Position numbers and translations under genes: made by a program. From Sulfurihydrogenibium subterraneum DSM 15120 (GTDB lineage Bacteria; Aquificota; Aquificia; Aquificales; Hydrogenothermaceae), in assembly GCF_000619805.1 (NCBI RefSeq), contig NZ_JHUV01000011.1, positions 124,001 through 188,000 of the forward strand: a stretch of DNA of 64,000 nucleotides, in the 5' to 3' direction. Below the pieces are notes generated by a model. That model did not search any database. It saw only the letters and a program-made list of their open reading frames with translations, and was not told the origin of the DNA. Below, piece after piece: positions 63,380-64,000 of the stretch (position 1 is the stretch's first letter; each line of letters opens with the position of its first letter).

Positions 63380-64000
63380 ATATAATTTCTAACAGTTTAT
63401 CAATCTCTTTATAACTGTTTTTATGACTTACAGTTATTCTAAGTCTTGAAGTGCCTTTTGGAACAGTTGGCGGTCTTATAGCTTGAATAAATATATTATT
63501 TTCCAGTAGCGTATCTCTTATCTTTAATGCTTTTTCTTCACTACATACTATGTAAGACAAAATAGGTGTGTTATGAAAATGTATATTTATACCAATACTT
63601 TTTAAACCGTCATACAAATACTTGGCTTTTTTTAAAACGTCTTCTCTTCTGTAGTCTTCTTCTGATAATAGTTTAAAGTTTTCAAGTGATATAAAGTTTT
63701 GTATTGGGGATAGACCAGTTGTAAAGATTACAGACCTCATTTTATTAACTAAAAAATCTATAAGTAGTTTGGTTCCACATATAAAAGCACCGTAGCTACC
63801 AACTGCCTTTGAAAGAGTCCCTACCTGAATGATGTTATCTTTAGGTTTAATGCCAAAATGGTTAAGAGTTCCTCTACCTTCTCCTGTTATTCCTGTTCCG
63901 TGGGCATCATCTACAATTAAAACTGCGTTGTATCTATCCGCTATCTCTAAAATCTTGTCAAGGGGAGCTATATCTCCTTCCATACTGAAAACACCGTCTG
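63369..64000 (-). CDS. bioF: 8-amino-7-oxononanoate synthase-like enzyme, partial
   Basis: PLP alpha-oxoamine synthase family. The visible part (about 210 residues, C-terminal) includes SMEGDIAPLDKILEIADRY, VDDAHGTGITGEGRGTLNHF and GTLSKAVGSYGAFICG with the PLP lysine, then SHKNSYKEIDKLLEII at the end. The 5' part lies beyond the window. BioF (biotin) is the best fit; glycine C-acetyltransferase is a close relative and cannot be fully excluded. Confidence 0.85.
   Translation of the reverse strand, partial: DGVFSMEGDIAPLDKILEIADRYNAVLIVDDAHGTGITGEGRGTLNHFGIKPKDNIIQVGTLSKAVGSYGAFICGTKLLIDFLVNKMRSVIFTTGLSPIQNFISLENFKLLSEEDYRREDVLKKAKYLYDGLKSIGINIHFHNTPILSYIVCSEEKALKIRDTLLENNIFIQAIRPPTVPKGTSRLRITVSHKNSYKEIDKLLEIISKI

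Overview
The window is AT-rich (about one third G+C by eye) and densely packed. Genes often overlap by 1-20 bases, Shine-Dalgarno (SD) sites are strong, and there are no introns. Gene content points to a thermophilic chemolithotroph of the Aquificota, family Hydrogenothermaceae, probably Sulfurihydrogenibium or a close relative. The nuoCD fusion, the PII-glutamine synthetase pair, the tmRNA and the protein sequences fit Aquificota. The RNA-type RNase P gene at 45184-45531 argues against Aquificaceae such as Aquifex aeolicus, which lack this RNA. The genus is my inference from sequence character, not a database result.

1-12 kb: respiratory complex I in two minus-strand blocks, nuoA-B-CD and nuoH-I-J-K-L-M-N; the second continues into gmk and rpoZ. 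A plus-strand thiD lies between the blocks, with an unusual inverted repeat around its -10 box. nuoEFG are not in the window. 12-18.2 kb: hemerythrin, a small secreted protein and a TolC/adaptor/RND metal-efflux operon. 18.2-26.9 kb: a nitrogen and regulation region with glnB-glnA behind a good sigma-54 promoter, an aldehyde dehydrogenase, a glutamine amidotransferase with its own sigma-54-like promoter, typA, and a gmhA-TPR-sigma-54 activator operon. 26.9-27.3 kb: tmRNA.

27.3-36.7 kb: a minus-strand run with a YeiH-family transporter and universal stress protein, a MoxR-DUF58-transglutaminase module, panC, a Spy-like protein, rhomboid protease, MFS carrier and gpsA. 36.8-38.5 kb: a tnpB insertion element that appears to keep a fragment of an IS607-type tnpA and a structured 3' end containing a pseudoknot (candidate omegaRNA). 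38.5-45.5 kb: ChaN-like protein, an antitoxin-like gene, mutS, a decayed Rpn-family gene, a DUF2892 protein, an Mre11/SbcD-like nuclease, an AAA-DUF234 ATPase/nuclease and rnpB.

45.6-64 kb: a large PhnD-like/PAS/GAF/PAS/GGDEF/EAL protein behind a C8 tract; minC-minD-minE-hisG-glmU-surA-yraN (minus); lysA-purD and elbB-nnr (plus); a small unlisted antitoxin-like gene; a MrfA-like helicase; a three-gene plus-strand set (DUF151 nuclease, macrodomain, membrane-anchored Mrr-like protein); and a bioF-like gene cut by the window end.

Promoters recur in a few forms. TTGAAA-N16-TATA(A/T)(T/A) precedes hemerythrin, tmRNA, rnpB and the DUF151 gene. TGTTATAAT precedes rpoZ, thiD and typA. TGATATAAT sits 6-7 nt before the ATG of gmhA and of the 12.5-kb small gene, suggesting leaderless messages. 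The most interesting leads are the tnpB element with its candidate omegaRNA, the DUF151-macro-Mrr set, the PhnD-like c-di-GMP protein with its C8 tract, and the sigma-54 nitrogen circuit. No CRISPR array, tRNA or complete prophage is visible.
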